64,000 nt of DNA, taken from assembly GCF_900155635.1 (NCBI RefSeq), contig NZ_LT732540.1, positions 1,039,994-1,103,993 of the forward strand, read 5' to 3'. A program made the position numbers and the translations under genes. The notes below the pieces were generated by a model. It worked only from the letters and a program-made list of their open reading frames with translations. It was not told the DNA's origin and did not search any database. This DNA comes from Olsenella urininfantis (lineage in GTDB: Bacteria; Actinomycetota; Coriobacteriia; Coriobacteriales; Atopobiaceae). Below, one piece after another: positions 9,934 to 18,939 of this stretch (its first letter is position 1; each line of letters starts with the position of its first letter).

Positions 9934-10701
9934 CTAGCGCCTCGGCCGGCGCGCGTCGCGGCTCTTGCCTAGGCCCATGTAGAAGATGCCCAGGCCAGCC
10001 AAGGCAAGAAGCACCGCCGCAAGGGCAAGTGTCAGGTTGCTGCTGAGCAGGCTCAGCATGAGCAGCACGGCAAGGGCGGTGACGAGGAGCCCCAGCACCA
10101 TGAGCGGAAGGCCTCCTGAGAAACCCCCGCGCGCACCGTCGTCTTCCAGCTCCCCCAGACCATGTCCTTGCTCGCCTGCGCGCAGGAAGGAGGGGGCCTC
10201 CCCCCAGGGGAGGCTCCTCGCAAGCTCCCCCATGGCCATGGACAGTCCGCCCTCGGAACGCGATGCCACCACACGGTCTGACTCCAACAGGACCGATGAC
10301 GGGCTGTCCTCGGGCGCCACCCAGGTGAGGCCAAGCCTCCCGGCTGCGAGGAAGGGCTCTCCCGCCGAGAGCAGCAGGGCGTCTGACGGGGCGAGGCCCT
10401 TGTGCCCGAGCAGGCATGCAAGGGCATCTTCCAGGGAGGAGAGGGTCTGGCTCGCGCCATCTCCAGCAGGGAGGAGCAGCCACCCCCCACTGGCCGCATC
10501 GCGCGCTATCAGGTCCGTGCCCGAGTCGCCCTCCCCAAGGGTGCGCCACAGGTCACCTGCCGGTGCCGCAGAGCACAGCGCCAGGGGGACACCGGAGGCG
10601 ATCAGGGCGTCAAGCGCATCCTTCGGCCTCGGAACGCCAGGCCGAAGGCCTCCCTCGAGCATGCAGGTATCCATGTCAAGAACTACGAGACCAATCACCA
10701 C
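9934..10701 (-). CDS. HAD-like protein with C-terminal membrane segments
   Basis: About 255 residues if the GTG at 10701 is used; GAGGGGGAG lies just upstream, and a longer in-frame start at 10791 exists without a good site. The N-terminus resembles HAD phosphatase motif I (VVLDMDTCML, where the usual fifth-position Thr/Val is Cys) and motif II (ALCSAAP). Where motif IV should carry acidic GD..D residues the protein reads SAGEPFLAAGRLGL, so catalysis is doubtful. Two or three hydrophobic helices fill the last 60 residues, followed by a basic tail. The gene lies between yolD and the ABC ATPase gene on the same strand. Function unknown. Confidence 0.62.
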   Translation of the reverse strand: MVIGLVVLDMDTCMLEGGLRPGVPRPKDALDALIASGVPLALCSAAPAGDLWRTLGEGDSGTDLIARDAASGGWLLLPAGDGASQTLSSLEDALACLLGHKGLAPSDALLLSAGEPFLAAGRLGLTWVAPEDSPSSVLLESDRVVASRSEGGLSMAMGELARSLPWGEAPSFLRAGEQGHGLGELEDDGARGGFSGGLPLMVLGLLVTALAVLLMLSLLSSNLTLALAAVLLALAGLGIFYMGLGKSRDARRPRR

Positions 10702-10794
10702 ACTCCCCCTCGAACTGCACGATGAGACTCTTCTCGTCTCAGTCTCCCCCGCAGGCCACGGCCTCTTTCCCGCACCGGCCAGGAACCCCAAAAG

Positions 10795-11139
10795 CTACAA
10801 GCGCTCCAGCTCCACCACGTCCCTGAAGGAAATCGCAAGCCCTCCCAGCTCGAGGAGGGCGTCTTGCACCCTCACACGAGAGACGTCCCCCTCGCTCCTG
10901 ACATAGGTCCCATGCAGGTAGTGCTTGACGCGCACCCTCTGCCCTGGCCCAAGGGAGCGCAGCTCGTCCGAGAGGGCAAAGCGCTGCTCGTCTGAAAGCT
11001 CCGTCATGGGGGCGACGGCCCTCTCGCGGGCTGCGAGCTCCTCCCTGAGGCCCCTGAGCGGCTCGAAGGGGATGAATATCTTCGCGCGCCGCTCGAGGGG
11101 CATGCGCGGATGGCGCAGGTAGAACTCGTCATTCCCCAC
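10795..11139 (-). CDS. YolD-like protein
   Basis: A small soluble protein of about 114 residues from GTG 11139, which has GGGAGG eight bases upstream inside the end of dinB; an in-frame ATG at 11184 is a weaker option. The central IPFEPLRGLREELA matches the PFxxLxGLxEAL core of the YolD family, and the C-terminal beta-rich part (GTYVRSEGDVSRVRVQDALL) matches the family's second half. YolD-like proteins are commonly encoded next to Y-family polymerases and resemble UmuD in context. Here it overlaps dinB by 11 bases and probably modulates it. Confidence 0.8.
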   Translation of the reverse strand: MGNDEFYLRHPRMPLERRAKIFIPFEPLRGLREELAARERAVAPMTELSDEQRFALSDELRSLGPGQRVRVKHYLHGTYVRSEGDVSRVRVQDALLELGGLAISFRDVVELERL

Positions 11140-12493
11140 TGCGGTGACCTCCCAGCTGGGCGTTCCTCTCGCGAGCCGTGGCATCAGGGAGAAGGTCGAT
11201 GGCCTTGAGCAGTGAGTTCTTGCCAAACTTCCGTTTTATGGCACTCACCGCCTCCTGGCGGGCATGCTCCCGTGAAAGCATGTCCGCATCCCTGAAGAGA
11301 CTCATCTGAAGGCTTGACCCCTTGTCGGGACGCACTCCCCCCAAGCCGACGTTGAGACGGTGTATGGGACGATCGGGGCGCGCCACACGTGGCCACAGCG
11401 ACTCAAGGGCCTGCCATATTTCCCTAAGGGAGCTGGTGGCGGCAGGCAGGGGAACGCTGCCGGACTCCGCAAGCTCCCCCCAGGCGAGGCGCCGTCCGTG
11501 GCCCCCGCCTCCGTCTTCCCCGCGGGAGCGGCGCGCCATGGCGACCCGCTCCTCCGCAGAGAGCCTGTAGCCAACCGAGAGGCTCAGCGAGCTACAGAGC
11601 AGATGGCGCTCAACCAGCTCCAAGGCGAGGTTGTCGGCCATCTCCTTTGCTATGAGCAACCCTCCCTCGAAGCCCACATCCTGGCCCAGCACCTGCCCGT
11701 TGGAAAGGCTCTTGTCCTGGGAGCGATAGGCCTTGATGTGGGCCATGGTGGTGGGCTCTCGTCCCCAGGCGTGATCTATGAGAATCTCTGCGTCAACGCC
11801 GAAGGCCTGGTAGATGGGCTCGCGGGGATGCATGGCAAGCTCCCCCATGCTGTGTATGCCCAGCTCCGACAGGCGTCTCGCGGTTCCCGCCCCCACCCGC
11901 CAGAAGTCCGTGATGGGGCGGTACCCCCAGAGCTGCTGGCGATAACCCTCCTCGTCCAAGGCCCCAAAGAAATCCGGGCTGTGCTTGGCCGTGATGTCCA
12001 GGGCCACCTTCGCGAGGTAGAGGTTGGTGCCGAGACCGCAGGTTGCTGGTATGCCCGTGCTGCGCACCACGTCCTGGCGTATCCTCTCTCCCAGCTCGCG
12101 GGCCGTACAGCCATAGAGCCCCAGGTACCCGGTGACGTCCAGAAAGGCCTCGTCTATGGAGTAGACATGTATGTCATCCGCGCTGACGTAGCGCAGATAG
12201 ACCGCATACACGTCTGCGGAGCGCTTGATGTAGAGCGACATGCGCGGCGGGGCCATGAGGAAGTGGATGCGCTCGGGAATCTCGAACACGCGGCAGCGGT
12301 TGCGCACCCCCTTCGCCTTGAGGCTGGGCGAGACCGCCAGGCAGATGGTCTTCTTGGTGCGCGCGGGGTCTGCCACCACCAGGTCCGTGGTGAGAGGGTC
12401 AAGGCCTCGCTCAACGCACTCGACGCTTGCGTAGAAGCTCTTGAGGTCTATGGCCAAATACTGCCTGTGCGGCTGAGGCGCAGCTCCTGGCAT
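11129..12493 (-). CDS. dinB: Y-family DNA polymerase (DinB/UmuC type)
   Basis: A 454-residue translesion polymerase. The N-terminal catalytic motif YLAIDLKSFYASVEC carries the first metal-binding Asp and the steric Tyr; SIDEAFLDVT (about residue 120) holds the second acidic pair. A helix-hairpin-helix region (RVGAGTARRLSELGI, about residue 220) and the little-finger domain follow. The length and the RVFEIPERIHFLMAPPRM segment fit the UmuC-like branch of Gram-positives rather than short Pol IV. It begins three bases after the DJ-1 gene stop and overlaps yolD, so the three form one operon behind a LexA-type box at 13182-13195. Confidence 0.93.
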   Translation of the reverse strand: MPGAAPQPHRQYLAIDLKSFYASVECVERGLDPLTTDLVVADPARTKKTICLAVSPSLKAKGVRNRCRVFEIPERIHFLMAPPRMSLYIKRSADVYAVYLRYVSADDIHVYSIDEAFLDVTGYLGLYGCTARELGERIRQDVVRSTGIPATCGLGTNLYLAKVALDITAKHSPDFFGALDEEGYRQQLWGYRPITDFWRVGAGTARRLSELGIHSMGELAMHPREPIYQAFGVDAEILIDHAWGREPTTMAHIKAYRSQDKSLSNGQVLGQDVGFEGGLLIAKEMADNLALELVERHLLCSSLSLSVGYRLSAEERVAMARRSRGEDGGGGHGRRLAWGELAESGSVPLPAATSSLREIWQALESLWPRVARPDRPIHRLNVGLGGVRPDKGSSLQMSLFRDADMLSREHARQEAVSAIKRKFGKNSLLKAIDLLPDATARERNAQLGGHRSGE

Positions 12494-12496
12494 GGC

Positions 12497-13084
12497 TCAG
12501 CGCTGGTAGACGATGCCGCCCTTGACATCCTCCGCAGCCGAGGGGCCCAGATAGCGCTCGACGAGGCACAGGCCGAGGTCGATGCAGGTTCCCAGGCCCT
12601 GGCTGGTGATCAGCTGTCCGTCCACGACCACCCCATCCTGGAGGACTTCCGCGCCGTGCTGGGCCAGGACAGCCTGGAATCCTGGGTTGCTCGTGGCGCG
12701 CCTGCCCTCAAGCAAGCCCAGCTCCGCCAGCACCGAGGGTGCGGCGCACACGGCGGCAACGTCTCGGCCGCTCTCAAGCTGGTACGCAAGGGCGCGGCAG
12801 AGCTGCTCGCAGGCGCGCAGGTTCTTGGTTCCAGGCATGCCGCCCGGAAGGAACATCAGGTCGTACCCCTCGAAGGAGAAGCCCTCGTCGCAGATGCTAC
12901 CGTCACAGACCACGGTGACCCCATGGCTTGAGGTCACCGCAAGGTTCTCCGTGACGGAGATCTTGTCGCAAGGGATGTGCGCCCTCCAAAGCAGGTCACA
13001 CACCACCAGGGCCTCGCACTCCTCGAGGCCATCCGCAAAGAACGTAACCACCCGCAGGTCCTCGGCCCTCTTGCCCATGCGCAT
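12497..13084 (-). CDS. DJ-1/PfpI family protein
   Basis: A 195-residue member of the DJ-1/ThiJ/PfpI superfamily. The conserved Glu lies in ADGLEECEA near residue 20, and the nucleophile Cys in VAAVCAAPSVLA near residue 113, followed by the usual glycine-rich close (TSQGLGTCIDLGL). Relatives include deglycase-like and redox-sensing proteins and bacterial YajL; the exact reaction here cannot be read from sequence. It is the first gene of the dinB-yolD operon, which is unusual and suggests a damage-response role. The start has AAGGGA five bases upstream. Confidence 0.9.
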   Translation of the reverse strand: MRMGKRAEDLRVVTFFADGLEECEALVVCDLLWRAHIPCDKISVTENLAVTSSHGVTVVCDGSICDEGFSFEGYDLMFLPGGMPGTKNLRACEQLCRALAYQLESGRDVAAVCAAPSVLAELGLLEGRRATSNPGFQAVLAQHGAEVLQDGVVVDGQLITSQGLGTCIDLGLCLVERYLGPSAAEDVKGGIVYQR

Positions 13085-13176
13085 GCCAATCCCTTCCCTT
13101 CCGCCGCGACCCCTTTGGCGCTATTCGTCCAGCGGCCTGCGACGCAGGGCCTTGGGACGAGAGCGTCGTGAGTGCA

Positions 13177-13205
13177 ATGGTAGAACATGTGTTCCCGTTT
13201 TTCAA
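13177..13205 (-). promoter_or_regulatory. Promoter with LexA (SOS) box for DJ-1-dinB-yolD
   Basis: On the minus strand TTGAAA (13200-13205) and TACCAT (13177-13182) are separated by 17 bases. The spacer holds the palindrome GAACA-TG-TGTTC. The plus-strand 14-mer AGAACATGTGTTCC (13182-13195) matches the Gram-positive LexA/DinR consensus CGAACRNRYGTTYC at 13 of 14 positions. LexA bound here would block the promoter, as expected for a gene cluster with a translesion polymerase. Confidence 0.75.
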
Positions 13206-13220
13206 GGGAAAGGAGGTGCG

Positions 13221-14594
13221 CTATTTGCCCGAGAGATGCAGCTCTTCCCTGAATAGACGCAGCAGGACAAGGGAGACCACGCCCACGATCACAGCCATGA
13301 CGGGGAAGTTGAGCCAGAGGCCCAGAAGGCCCAGAGGCCAGAGCAGCGGGATCTCGGCCAAAGGAAGGATGAACGAGGAGAGCAGGGCGAGGATGGTGGC
13401 AAGCTTGGACCGCTGGACCGCAATGAGGAAGAGCTGCGTGGTGGAAGAGACCCAGCGCACGAGGAAGACCAGGGAGAAGACGCGGAAGGCGAGGCGGGCC
13501 ATCTCGAGCAGCTCGGCCGGAGGGTTTGAGATGAAGAGCGCGGTGAGCTGGTCGGGGGCCATGTAGACGGCGACCGCGGAGGATATGGATATGACCGCGG
13601 CGGCAACGACGCAGCGCTTCTCGATGGCGATGACTCGGTCGAAGCGCCCTGCGCCCCAGTTGTAGCCAATAGAGGGCTGCAAGGAGTCGCACACGCCGTA
13701 AAGCAGCGGGAACACGAAGTCATCCACGTACATGACCAGGCCAAAGACAGAGACGGCATACTCGCCTCCGAAGAACAGGAGGGCGGAGTTGATGGCGATG
13801 GACGTCACGCGCCCGGCGGCGTTGCTGAGGAAGACGGGCATGCCCGCCCCGGCGATCTCGCGCACGATGACCCAGCTGACCTGAGGTCGCACGAAGCGCA
13901 GCTGCATACGACCCAGGGCAAAGGGCAGGAGGCCCGCCAGGAAGCAGACGGCCATGGCCAGCGCGTAGCCCAGCGCCGCGCCAAAGACGCCCAGATGGAA
14001 GAAGTACATGAGCGAGAACTCCACCACCCCGCCAAAGACGGACATGCCCACGTTGAGGACGAGCGAGGAGCGTATGTGGCCGCAGACCTTGAAGTAGTTG
14101 TCCACGGCGAACATGCCCACCGTGAGCGGGGAGGCCACGGCGTAGACCCTCAGGAAGGTGGTGGCCATCTCCGCAAGCTCTCCCGTGGCGCCCATGAGGG
14201 CGAATATGGAAGGAGCGGCGAGGTAGAGCACAAGACCCGTGATGGCACCCAGGACGAGGTTGAGCAGCACCGAGCAGCTGAAGATGTTGTTGGCCTTCGC
14301 GGCGTCGCCCTTGCCCAGGCCAATGGAGATGGGCACGGCCGAGCCGACGCCGATCATGTCGCCGAAGGCGAAGTTGAGGATGACGAAGGGCATGGCCAGA
14401 TTGATGGCGGCAAAGGCCTGCTGGCCCAGCAGCTGCCCCACGAATATGCCATCAGCCAGGTTGTAGAGGGCCGAGGCGAGCATGCTTGCCGCCCCGGGAA
14501 GCGCAGCCTTGAAGAACAGCCGGCTGGGATGTGTCTCGAGGAAGAGGCGGCGGGTCTGCTCCGCGCGCTGCTCTTGGGCAGCGTCCGTGGTCAT
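13221..14594 (-). CDS. MATE family efflux transporter
   Basis: A 457-residue multidrug/toxin extrusion transporter with about 12 hydrophobic helices. The N-terminal block (FKAALPGAASMLASALYNLADGIFVGQLLG) and the repeat of the same fold after about residue 230 are typical of the MATE family (NorM/DinF/MepA branch). It probably exports organic cations using a Na+ or H+ gradient; the substrate is unknown. It is transcribed toward the LexA-controlled operon with 136 bases between. GGAGGG lies ten bases before the ATG. Confidence 0.92.
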   Translation of the reverse strand: MTTDAAQEQRAEQTRRLFLETHPSRLFFKAALPGAASMLASALYNLADGIFVGQLLGQQAFAAINLAMPFVILNFAFGDMIGVGSAVPISIGLGKGDAAKANNIFSCSVLLNLVLGAITGLVLYLAAPSIFALMGATGELAEMATTFLRVYAVASPLTVGMFAVDNYFKVCGHIRSSLVLNVGMSVFGGVVEFSLMYFFHLGVFGAALGYALAMAVCFLAGLLPFALGRMQLRFVRPQVSWVIVREIAGAGMPVFLSNAAGRVTSIAINSALLFFGGEYAVSVFGLVMYVDDFVFPLLYGVCDSLQPSIGYNWGAGRFDRVIAIEKRCVVAAAVISISSAVAVYMAPDQLTALFISNPPAELLEMARLAFRVFSLVFLVRWVSSTTQLFLIAVQRSKLATILALLSSFILPLAEIPLLWPLGLLGLWLNFPVMAVIVGVVSLVLLRLFREELHLSGK

Positions 14595-14756
14595 AAAGAG
14601 AAATCCCTCCTGCGTACGTGGCCTGTCTGCAAACTTCGGCGCGCCTCCCCATCCTACGGCCGGGAGGCTGGCAAGGGGTGCGCGAGAGGCCCTGCGGACC
14701 AGAAATCCGCGAGACCTCCCGACGGGACCATCCCCCTCCGGAGATGCGCCAGACCA

Positions 14757-15555
14757 CTACTCGCTGCGCAGCGCCTCCACGGGATCCCTGCGCGCAGCCC
14801 CCATGGCCGGCACGAGACCAGCCACGAAGGTGAGCAGCGCGCTCATTGCCACCAGCGCAAGGGCGCTCGGCACGGGAAGGCTCATGATGTTGGGAACCCC
14901 CTGCCAGCCGTACACCACGGCGTTCACGGGGACGGATATGAGGTATACGGCCAGCACCGCGAACACGCCCGAGGTCAGGCCCTCGATGACCGTCTCGGCA
15001 TTGAAGATGTTGGCGACGTTGAGCCTGGGGGCGCACGCGAAGGCGCTCGAATCGAAGCTGAAGCCGCTGGAGAGCGCAGACGAGAGGCCCGCCATCTGAC
15101 CTTTGACCTGAGCCGAGATGGCAGAGGTCAGCTGACTGCCCAGCTGCCCGGTCGCTGCGGCAAGCTGGGCCGCCATGAGCTGGGCCACTACCTGCGTCTT
15201 GTCCTGCATCTGCTAGGCCACATAGGGAGCGAATTACCTGGTCATGTAGGACTGCAAGGCAGTCGAGACAAGGTCGGGGACGCTGTCGTCAAGCCCCGCC
15301 CGCGCGGTGGTTGCGATAGCTGTCCCAGTCCTTGGGACCGTAGTCCTTGGTGGAGACGCCGTTGACGACTATCTCGCCGGAGTCTGCGTAGTCCAGCCCA
15401 CCCAAGATGTTGAGCAGGGTGGTCTTGCCAGACCCGGAGGGGCCCAGGATGGCCACGAACTCGTTGTCCCTCAGGCTCAGGGACACGTCGTCGAGCGCGC
15501 GCTGGGTAAAGGAGTCCGTGATGTAGGCCTTGCTGATGTGCCTGAGCTGAAGCAT
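14757..15555 (-). pseudogene. Decayed ABC transporter (MacB-like ATPase plus FtsX permease)
   Basis: Remains of a fused ATPase-permease gene. It starts at ATG 15555 with an intact ATPase N-terminus (Walker [17 protein letters not shown]) up to DWDSYRNH, after which the frame is lost and ends in TGA. The permease frame then reads [19 protein letters not shown], stops at TAA (15234-15236), reads FAPYVA, stops again at TAG (15213-15215) and continues from 15209 as 150 residues of FtsX C-terminus (GLVPAMGAARRDPVEALRSE). The rest of the ATPase and most of the permease are missing, so there is a large internal deletion, one frame change and two nonsense codons. Not functional. Confidence 0.85.
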
Positions 15556-15698
15556 GCGATGACCTCTCGTTGGCTTTGACAGGCCAAGGCTATCCATCGG
15601 CGCGGGAGATAAGCAAAAAAGCTATGCTTTTCACCGTTGCAGTACATGTTGGCGCACGTACGGGCTTCGCCCTCGCGCCTTGAGCAGAGAGGCCGCGC

Positions 15699-17816
15699 AT
15701 GACGTCCCATTCAGAGCCAGCAAACCCAGGGCAGCCGGCCCTGCGGGCGCGGCGCGTGACGGGACTCGACGGGCTGAGGGCCCTGGCCATCACCGCGGTG
15801 CTCGCCTACCACCTCGGGCTCCCCTGCCTCCCCAGTGGGCATCTGGGCGTGGTCCTCTTCCTGGTCCTCTCGGGATACCTTGTGGCCTCCTCGCTCGAGC
15901 GCAGGCTCCAGGGCGGTGCGGCCTCGGTCCTGCGTGGCTTCTTCCTTGGCAGGCTCAGGCGCATCTGGCCCCCCATGGCCCTCATGGCCGTCGTCGTCTG
16001 CGCATGGTGCGTCCTCTTCGACCACGTCCTGCTCACCAAGCTCCGACCGGACTTCCTGCCCTCGCTCCTCCTTGCGAACAACCTTGCCGCCATCGCGCGT
16101 GGCGCCTCCTACTTCGACGCGATAGGAGGCGTCTCTCCCCTGCTGCACCTGTGGTACCTGGGCCTTGACGCCCAATTCTGCCTGCTCTGGGGAGTCGTTG
16201 CCCTTGCCGGCTCGAGGTTGGGTGTGGACGCGCGGGAGAGGTCCCTGGCGGCGCTCGCCCTGGCTGGCGCCTCTGCGCTCGCCATGGCCCTGCTCTTCGA
16301 TCCCAGCCTCGACCCCACCCGCGTCTACTACGGGCCAGACACCAGGCTCTTTGCACCGCTGCTGGGGGCTGCGCTCGCAGGGGTTTGGCCCCTGGGCGAG
16401 GACGCGCCAAGGCTTGGGGCCAAGGCGGGACCCAGGCTGTCCGGCATCCTCCGGGGCTGGAAGGCCGACCTCGTCTCCCTCGCGGCGCTGGGCCTGCTCG
16501 TCCTCATGATGGTGCGGCCCAAGGGTGACGCGCCCTTCCACTACCGCGGCGGCATGCTCCTGGCAGCCCTGGCGTCCTGCCTTCTGGTCTGCGCCGCACT
16601 CCAGGGCAAGACGCTGCTCTCCCGCGCGCTCGGCCGCCCCGGGCTGCTCTGGCTCGGCTCCCGGTCCTTCTCGCTGTACCTCTGGCACTTCCCCCTCTTT
16701 CAGGTCCTGAGGGGTCCCCTGGACGAGGGGAGCGTGCCGTGCCTCCTGCTTGCCCTTGCCGCCTCCCTCGCCCTGGCAGAGCTTTCATGGCGATTCGTGG
16801 AGAGCGGAAGGCTGGCGCGGCAGCTGTCGGGCTCGCTTGCCGGGATGCTCCGCGTGCGCGAGGGCTCCAATGGCGAATCCGCGCGCGACCCCAGCCGCCG
16901 GGCCCGGCCCTCCGCACGCCACGAGGGCCACGCGCCGCGCACGCTTCCCCTGGCCCTCGTGGGCGCCCTGACCCTCGTCTGCGTCCTTGGCCTCGCCCTC
17001 GTCCCTGATGACGAGCTGGTCCCCCGGGAGGCCATCGTCAACACCGGCGCAGGCGCCTCCGAGGCCATCTCCCTCTCGGGGGACGAGCGGGACACCGGCC
17101 AGGCCGCATCCGCTGACGAGAGGACCGACCTCAGCCAGATCCCCACGGGAGAGATCGTCCTGCGCTCCTCCTACGCCGAGGTCAGGGACGGGAAGCTCGA
17201 CCCCGTCATGATCGGCGACTCCGTTCCGGGAGACGCGCACGACGAGTTCGACCTTTACTTCCCCACCGGGCACATCGACAGCTACGTGGGCCGCAGGCCA
17301 GACCAGATGGCCGCAGTGCTGAACGATTACCTGGCCCAGGGGGTCGTAGGCAACGTGGTGATACTGGAGGCGTTCGCAAACTCGCCCGTGTCAGACGAGG
17401 AGCTCGACAGCATGATCGAGAGCTGCGGGGAGCGCGCGGTCTTCCTGGTGACCTGCCACAGCAGCAGCGACTCCGCCTCCCTGCGCTTCAACGAGGCCCT
17501 CCAGCGCGCCGCCGAGAGGCACGTCAACGTCCAGCTCATCGACTGGTATGGCCATTCGTCTGGGCGAGAGGACTGGATCTACCCCGACGGCATCCACCTG
17601 AAGCCCGAGGGTCAGGAGCCCTACATCTCCCTCATCGCCAACGCCGTCTCGCGCAGCTTTGCCGAGAGGGGTGGTGTGGTGAGAAGCCGCGAGGACGACG
17701 CGAGCAAGCAGGAGAGCGACGCATACGCGGCAGGCAGAGCCGTGAGCGCCGCGCTGGACGCCTCTAAAAGGACCCTCGAGTCTGCCGTCGCAGACGGCCT
17801 GTCCCAGAAGATCTAG
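15699..17816 (+). CDS. Acyltransferase 3 / SGNH domain protein (OatA-like)
   Basis: A 705-residue membrane O-acyltransferase. The N-terminal Acyl_transf_3 domain (about residues 15-390) has some ten membrane helices and the opening TGLDGLRALAITAVLAYHLG with the conserved His. After a basic linker and one more helix, an extracellular SGNH-like domain follows: IGDSVPGDA carries the nucleophile Ser and PDGIHLKPEG the Asp/His pair. This two-domain layout is that of OatA-type peptidoglycan or wall-polysaccharide O-acetyltransferases, so a wall-modifying role is likely; the acceptor is not known. It is flanked on both sides by pseudogenes. Confidence 0.88.
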   Translation: MTSHSEPANPGQPALRARRVTGLDGLRALAITAVLAYHLGLPCLPSGHLGVVLFLVLSGYLVASSLERRLQGGAASVLRGFFLGRLRRIWPPMALMAVVVCAWCVLFDHVLLTKLRPDFLPSLLLANNLAAIARGASYFDAIGGVSPLLHLWYLGLDAQFCLLWGVVALAGSRLGVDARERSLAALALAGASALAMALLFDPSLDPTRVYYGPDTRLFAPLLGAALAGVWPLGEDAPRLGAKAGPRLSGILRGWKADLVSLAALGLLVLMMVRPKGDAPFHYRGGMLLAALASCLLVCAALQGKTLLSRALGRPGLLWLGSRSFSLYLWHFPLFQVLRGPLDEGSVPCLLLALAASLALAELSWRFVESGRLARQLSGSLAGMLRVREGSNGESARDPSRRARPSARHEGHAPRTLPLALVGALTLVCVLGLALVPDDELVPREAIVNTGAGASEAISLSGDERDTGQAASADERTDLSQIPTGEIVLRSSYAEVRDGKLDPVMIGDSVPGDAHDEFDLYFPTGHIDSYVGRRPDQMAAVLNDYLAQGVVGNVVILEAFANSPVSDEELDSMIESCGERAVFLVTCHSSSDSASLRFNEALQRAAERHVNVQLIDWYGHSSGREDWIYPDGIHLKPEGQEPYISLIANAVSRSFAERGGVVRSREDDASKQESDAYAAGRAVSAALDASKRTLESAVADGLSQKI

Positions 17817-17836
17817 GCCGGAAGACGGAGGGGCGC

Positions 17837-18761
17837 ATGCCCGAGATGCTGCTGATGTTCGTACTGGCCCTGCTACCCATCCTCTAGCTGGTGCTTGCCC
17901 CCTGCGTGCTGCGCATGGAGGCCCACGGGGCGCGCGTCGCGGCGCTGGCCGTGGCCATCCCGACCTCCATGCTCCTTGCCCTTGGTTTCGACCCGCTCCT
18001 GTCTATACTTGCCTGCCTCTTGGCCAACGGGGTCCCCACCATGTTTGGCTCCATTGGCATCCCCACCACCACGCTTGCAAGCATCACGTCTCTTGACGCC
18101 GGCCGCCTTGCCGTGACCCAGGCGCTGCAGGTGGCCCCCGTCAACGAATCGCTCGCGCGTCTCAAGAGCGTGGTCAACGTCTATGCGGGAGACTCCAGCG
18201 CTACCCTGAGCTTCTTCTGGGTCAACACGCCTGGCGTGCTCCATCCTTGCCTGCGGAATCGTGGGCGGCCTGGTGCAGGGGTGCCCCCCTCGGCAGATGG
18301 CGAAGGTCCTCTCGGACACCCTGAGGCAGATGTCAAAGACCGTCGTGACCATGCTCGCCGTTCTGGGCTGCGCCAAGGTCATGGGCTGCTCGGGCATGAT
18401 CTCCAGCATCGCCAGCTTCTTCGTGGGCACGCTGGGAGGCCTCTATCCCCTGGTGGCACCCGTGCTTGGCGCGCTGGGCACATTCGTCACGGGCTCGGGG
18501 ACCTCCAGCGAGGTGCTCTTTGGCAGCGTGCAGCAGCAGGCCGCGCGCTCCATTGGGGCCAGCGAGTACTGGGTGGTGGCGAACTCCCCGGGGGTCTCCG
18601 CGGGAAAGATGCTCTCCCCCCAGTCAATCGCCATCGGCCGCGCTGCCTGCGGCCTGCAGGGAAGGGACGGAGAGGTGCTGGCGCACATCGCCCGCTACGC
18701 GCTCGGCTTCGTGCTGTCCATGTCCTGTCTGGTGTATCTGGGGGTGCTTCTCGGCCTCTAG
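17837..18761 (+). pseudogene. Decayed L-lactate permease (LctP/LldP family)
   Basis: The reading starts at ATG 17837 with GGAGGGG upstream and gives MPEMLLMFVLALLPIL, then TAG (17885-17887) where LctP proteins have Trp. The same frame continues with VLRMEAHGARVAALAVAIP and LLANGVPTMFGSIGIPTTTL up to FFWVNTPGVL near 18240. There the frame changes, and the family C-terminus (GTFVTGSGTSSEVLFG, AGKMLSPQSIAIG) continues to 18761. Total coding length is about 308 codons against roughly 530 in the family, so internal sequence is also missing. Defects: one nonsense codon, one frameshift, one or more deletions. Not functional as a transporter. Confidence 0.85.
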
Positions 18762-18772
18762 GGATGTCAGGC

Positions 18773-18811
18773 GCGAGAGGGGCGCCGCCGCTGGGCTGCC
18801 GCCCCTCTCGC
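18773..18811 (+). terminator. Strong hairpin after the lactate permease remnant
   Basis: GCGAGAGGGGCG (18773-18784) pairs perfectly with CGCCCCTCTCGC (18800-18811) over a 15-base loop. No T tract follows directly. It separates the decayed permease from the pyruvate formate-lyase promoter region. Confidence 0.55.
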
Positions 18812-18831
18812 CCGCATCAGTTAGCTAAGTG

Positions 18832-18870
18832 TTACTTTTATTTGATAACCTAGGTATTGTTGTCTTTACA
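18832..18870 (+). promoter_or_regulatory. Candidate promoter of the pyruvate formate-lyase operon
   Basis: An AT-rich stretch in otherwise GC-rich DNA. TTACTT (18832-18837) is followed after 17 bases by TATTGT (18855-18860); a second reading, TTGATA (18842-18847) with TTTACA (18865-18870), is also possible. I cannot choose between them. Confidence 0.4.
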
Positions 18871-18939
18871 ACCAGCAAAGCCTCCTCCCTCTGCTACGCT
18901 CAGCCCATTCGGATCTCCACATTCCAGGGAGCGTGAGCT

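Noticed and set aside
11113..11123. GCGCAGGTAGA as a fourth copy of the twin-hairpin repeat
   Set aside because: Lies inside the yolD coding region with no paired arms around it; chance match to the linker.
11360..12931. 523-codon plus-strand frame opposite dinB and the DJ-1 gene
   Set aside because: Runs through two recognised genes on the other strand; no ribosome site.
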